From an uncultured Acidimicrobiales bacterium (GTDB taxonomy: Bacteria; Actinomycetota; Acidimicrobiia; Acidimicrobiales; SZUA-35), in NCBI GenBank assembly GCA_937958015.1, contig CALGOA010000162.1, positions 1-34,161 on the forward strand: a DNA stretch of 34,161 nt. Reading direction: 5' to 3'. Below the pieces are notes generated by a model. That model was not told the origin of the DNA and did no database searches. It saw only the letters and a list, made by a program, of their open reading frames with translations. Below are positions 31,850-34,161 of the stretch, in pieces. The number at the start of each line of letters is the position of its first letter. Within the stretch, counting starts at the first letter, position 1. The position numbers and the translations under genes are program-made.

Positions 31850-32986
31850 ATGGAAATCGCACTCGTCATCGTGGTTTTGATCTGTCTCCTGGGAGCAGGC
31901 GCCGCCACCATGTTCCTCATGCGTCGCGAGAGCGGCGACGCCGAACTCATGTCGCCTCCGCCACGGGCCGACCTCCCGGGTCGGACCGAAAAAGCGGCCA
32001 CGGTGCCGTCGGCCCCGACGAAAGACGAGGATGTCGACGTTGACCTCGACGAAGGTCCCGCCGTCGTTCTCGAGCCACCGCCGGTCGTCAAGCCGAGCTT
32101 CTTCGATCGGCTCACGAAGGCTCGTACCGCATTCACGGGAATGCTCGGTGGTCTCGTCGGGCTGGGCAAACTGTCCGATGATGATTGGGAGGATCTGGAG
32201 GAAGCTCTGATCCGTGCCGATGTGGGCGTGAAGACATCGATGCGCCTCATCGAAGACGTGAAAGCCGGTTCGAAGGCGGCCGGCGCCGAAGACGGCGCTG
32301 CGATCCTGGATCTGCTCAAGGAGCGAATGCGAGCCGAGATCGCGGATGGTGATCGGTCCCTGAAGATTGCCGACGACGAAGTGAACGTCTGGCTGTTTGT
32401 CGGGGTGAACGGAGTGGGAAAGACCACCACGATCGGGAAGCTGGGCAAACGCCTGAAGGCCGAGGGTCACGCACCGCTGATGGCGGCGGGCGATACGTTC
32501 CGAGCCGCCGCGGCCGAGCAACTGACCCTGTGGGCAGAACGCTCGGGGGCCGAGATCGTGCGAGGCAACGAGGGCGGTGACCCGTCCTCGGTCATCTTCG
32601 ATGGGGTCGAGGCTGCGGCAGCTCGAAACTGCAACATCGTCCTGGCCGACACGGCCGGTCGGCTCCAGAACAAGTCGAACCTCATGGATGAACTCTCGAA
32701 GGTTCGTCGGGTGGCCGAAAAGGGTGTGGGTGTTGTCACCGAGACCCTGCTGGTGCTCGACGCCACCACCGGTCAGAACGGCATGAGCCAGGCCAAGATC
32801 TTCGCAGAGGCGGTTGACGTGACGGGCGTGGTGCTCACGAAACTCGACGGATCAGCCAAGGGCGGCATCGTCTTTGCGATCGAGTCAGAGTTGGGCCTGC
32901 CGGTCAAGTTGGTTGGACTGGGCGAACAGGTCGACGACCTCGTCGATTTCGACCCCGACGCCTTCGTCAACGCCCTCTTCGAATAA
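31850..32986 (+). CDS. ftsY: Signal recognition particle receptor FtsY
   Basis: 378 aa. An N-terminal membrane helix (about 2-22, IALVIVVLICLLGAGAATMF) is followed by an acidic linker (about 25-85), the N domain (FFDRLTKARTAFTGML; ALIRADVGV) and the GTPase domain. GTPase motifs: G1 GVNGVGKTTT (about 185-194), GDTFRAAAAEQL, G3 DTAGR (267-271) and G4 TKLDGSAKGG (from 330). It receives SRP–ribosome complexes at the membrane. Membrane anchoring by its own helix is typical of actinobacterial FtsY. In many actinobacteria ftsY follows smc directly; here about 8.5 kb separates them. ffh is not in the window. Confidence 0.96.
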   Translation: MEIALVIVVLICLLGAGAATMFLMRRESGDAELMSPPPRADLPGRTEKAATVPSAPTKDEDVDVDLDEGPAVVLEPPPVVKPSFFDRLTKARTAFTGMLGGLVGLGKLSDDDWEDLEEALIRADVGVKTSMRLIEDVKAGSKAAGAEDGAAILDLLKERMRAEIADGDRSLKIADDEVNVWLFVGVNGVGKTTTIGKLGKRLKAEGHAPLMAAGDTFRAAAAEQLTLWAERSGAEIVRGNEGGDPSSVIFDGVEAAAARNCNIVLADTAGRLQNKSNLMDELSKVRRVAEKGVGVVTETLLVLDATTGQNGMSQAKIFAEAVDVTGVVLTKLDGSAKGGIVFAIESELGLPVKLVGLGEQVDDLVDFDPDAFVNALFE

Positions 32987-33012
32987 CCCCTTCCCCCAAA
33001 AATCGTTCCACT

Positions 33013-33029
33013 AGCACAATCGCTGTGCT
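33013..33029. repeat. Short inverted repeat after ftsY
   Basis: AGCACA and TGTGCT pair over 6 bp around a 5-nt loop in the gap between the convergent ftsY and GNAT genes. No T-run follows on either strand, so termination is uncertain. Confidence 0.5.
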
Positions 33030-33072
33030 CCCACGACGCAGTTACAGCGGTTTGTGCTCCCACGACGCCGTT
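33024..33072. repeat. Two 20-nt direct repeats, 29-bp period
   Basis: TGTGCTCCCACGACGCAGTT (33024-33043) recurs as the same sequence with A to C at one site at 33053-33072. The first copy begins with the right arm of the small inverted repeat at 33013-33029. The 99-bp gap holds no gene. Confidence 0.8.
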
Positions 33073-33085
33073 TCGACGAAGTGTC

Positions 33086-34033
33086 CTAGTTGGCGGACTT
33101 CACCATGGGGGCGTCGCGGGAGATCTCTTTGAAGCCAAGGCTGTAGTAGAGCTCGCGGGCCCGAACCTCGGTGGGGCCGCCCTCCGATGCCACCATCATG
33201 CGGGTCGCTCCAGCCGCCTTCGCAAGCTGCATGCCATGCAACAGCAGGGCGCGGGCCAGGCCACGGCGACGATGTTCCGGGTGAGTTCCGACCGGTTCGA
33301 ACTCGGCGATGTTGTTGACCTCATCAAGCCACGTGATGGCCGACGCGGCCATGGTGCCGTCAGGTGCCTCCACCAGTACGTGAAGGTCGCCGCGATAGCC
33401 GGGCGCACTTCGGACGCCCAGATACGCCTCGAGTGAGTAGGTCGAGGGTGCCCACGCGTCAAGATGCGCCTGCGTGGCTGCTTTGGCACCCGCTTCATCT
33501 GCGGTGCGGAAGCGATACCCCTCGGCAAGTTCGGGTTGCTCGATGTGATCGAGTTCCCGCTCGTTCATTTGTGTCCACTCGCCTTCGTCGCCCGCTGAAT
33601 CGGGATCGGTCTGGTACCCACGGCCGGCCCATCGTTCTCGTGCGACCCGGTCGGGTTCGCAGGGCAGCACCAATCGATCGACGTGGCCAGCGATCGATTC
33701 GCACCAGTCGATTACCTCATCGATCAGGTCGGGTCGATCGGGGTGCACCAGATACATCAGGTAGGCATCGGTGACATCTCCGACCGACCCATCACTTCTG
33801 GTGACCTGTCGGGGCAGCTGGACCCAGGCCCATGCATCCAACTCGTCGCCGTTGAACCACAGTTCACGACGCCAGGCATAACCGTCGTTGGCGTGACCCT
33901 TTCCCCAGTTCCATGCCAGCTCGCCGTAGGAGGCATCGGCGTTGATCAGTTCGAGCCGTCGAGCCATGACCCGCTGCGCCAATCCCTGCATGAGCACGAC
34001 GTCTTCGGCGCTGACGGTTTCAGTTGCGGTCAC
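33086..34033 (-). CDS. GNAT-family N-acetyltransferase
   Basis: 315 aa. The C-terminal half is a GNAT domain with the acetyl-CoA pyrophosphate loop HPEHRRRGLARALL (the Q/R-x-x-G-x-G/A motif) and the closing ARELYYSLGFKEISRDAPM strand-helix. The N-terminal half (about 1-155; YLMYLVHPDRPDLIDEVIDW; ERWAGRGYQ) looks like a second, degenerate GNAT copy. Two-domain length matches MshD (mycothiol synthase), but the sequence does not match it well enough to name it. The start is GTG at 34033 with AAGGG upstream. It converges on ftsY. Confidence 0.82.
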   Translation of the reverse strand: MTATETVSAEDVVLMQGLAQRVMARRLELINADASYGELAWNWGKGHANDGYAWRRELWFNGDELDAWAWVQLPRQVTRSDGSVGDVTDAYLMYLVHPDRPDLIDEVIDWCESIAGHVDRLVLPCEPDRVARERWAGRGYQTDPDSAGDEGEWTQMNERELDHIEQPELAEGYRFRTADEAGAKAATQAHLDAWAPSTYSLEAYLGVRSAPGYRGDLHVLVEAPDGTMAASAITWLDEVNNIAEFEPVGTHPEHRRRGLARALLLHGMQLAKAAGATRMMVASEGGPTEVRARELYYSLGFKEISRDAPMVKSAN

Positions 34034-34115
34034 AGCCCGTCACCCTTGCATGGGTTTCGGAACGTGTCGAACGAGTTTCGAGCCCGGGGTGCTGCGCCCA
34101 TCTGTCGTTCGGAAA

Positions 34116-34161
34116 CTACAAATCGCTGATCTTGCGTTCGGGGAGCACGCTGGTTGTGGTG
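34116..34161 (-). CDS. Possible C-terminal end of a gene entering from the right
   Basis: A minus-strand frame open to the right edge ends TTTSVLPERKISDL before a TAG at 34116-34118. It looks like an ordinary protein C-terminus and lies 82 nt upstream of the GNAT start. Only about 14 residues are visible, so nothing about function can be said; it could be a chance frame. Confidence 0.28.
   Translation of the reverse strand, partial: TTTSVLPERKISDL

Noticed and set aside
1..34161. CRISPR arrays, tRNA/rRNA genes, insertion sequences, phage or toxin-antitoxin modules
   Set aside because: None seen by reading both strands; no spaced repeat series, cloverleaf or transposase motif was found.

Overview
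The window is high-GC chromosomal DNA from an actinobacterium, most likely of the Acidimicrobiia (Ilumatobacter-like) lineage; the class is an inference. The main evidence is the run coaD – sepIVA-like – yceD/DUF177 – rpmF – plsX – acpP – rnc – fpg-like – smc – ftsY, part of which is the known actinobacterial order, together with an MshB-like LmbE deacetylase. Another sign is how many starts lack a Shine-Dalgarno sequence but carry a TAnnnT hexamer 6-9 nt upstream, as expected for leaderless actinobacterial transcripts. I see no rRNA, tRNA, CRISPR array, transposase, integrase or phage gene.

Left part (1-4.8 kb): two overlapping CoA-ester lyase genes on the minus strand (a malyl-CoA/beta-methylmalyl-CoA lyase and a CitE-like partner cut by the window edge), an SDR oxidoreductase, a divergent arginase/agmatinase-family enzyme, and a DUF3291–deoC pair. 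A 59-residue gene of unknown function lies in the gap that follows. Middle-left (4.8-9.9 kb): an FHA-domain protein, the LmbE/PIG-L deacetylase, a small membrane protein, a 102-aa unknown, a secreted HExxH metallopeptidase, a 78-aa cold-shock-like protein and an RlmG-type rRNA methyltransferase.

Central housekeeping block (9.9-23.4 kb, plus strand): recG, rsmD, coaD, a SepIVA/DivIVA-like coiled-coil protein, yceD, rpmF, plsX, a conservon-type sensor kinase wedged between plsX and acpP, then acpP, rnc, a degenerate Fpg/MutM-like protein and smc. The block joins DNA repair, ribosome assembly, CoA and acyl-carrier supply, cell-wall growth and chromosome condensation. rnc has no ATG, GTG or TTG start that preserves the RNase III N-terminus; a CTG overlapping the acpP stop fits best.

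Right part (23.3-34.2 kb): a minus-strand moxR–DUF58–VWA operon whose last gene overlaps the smc 3' end by 32 nt, an OmpR-type two-component system, a MerR-like HTH protein with a coiled-coil tail, a YbaK-type deacylase, an HtrA-like membrane-anchored serine protease with a clear terminator, ftsY, a GNAT acetyltransferase and, at the edge, a possible gene tail. No clear new multi-gene system is visible. The observations most worth checking are the Fpg-like protein that lost its catalytic residues, the rnc CTG start, the shared leaderless promoter pattern, the kinase inside the lipid operon and the unassigned small genes.
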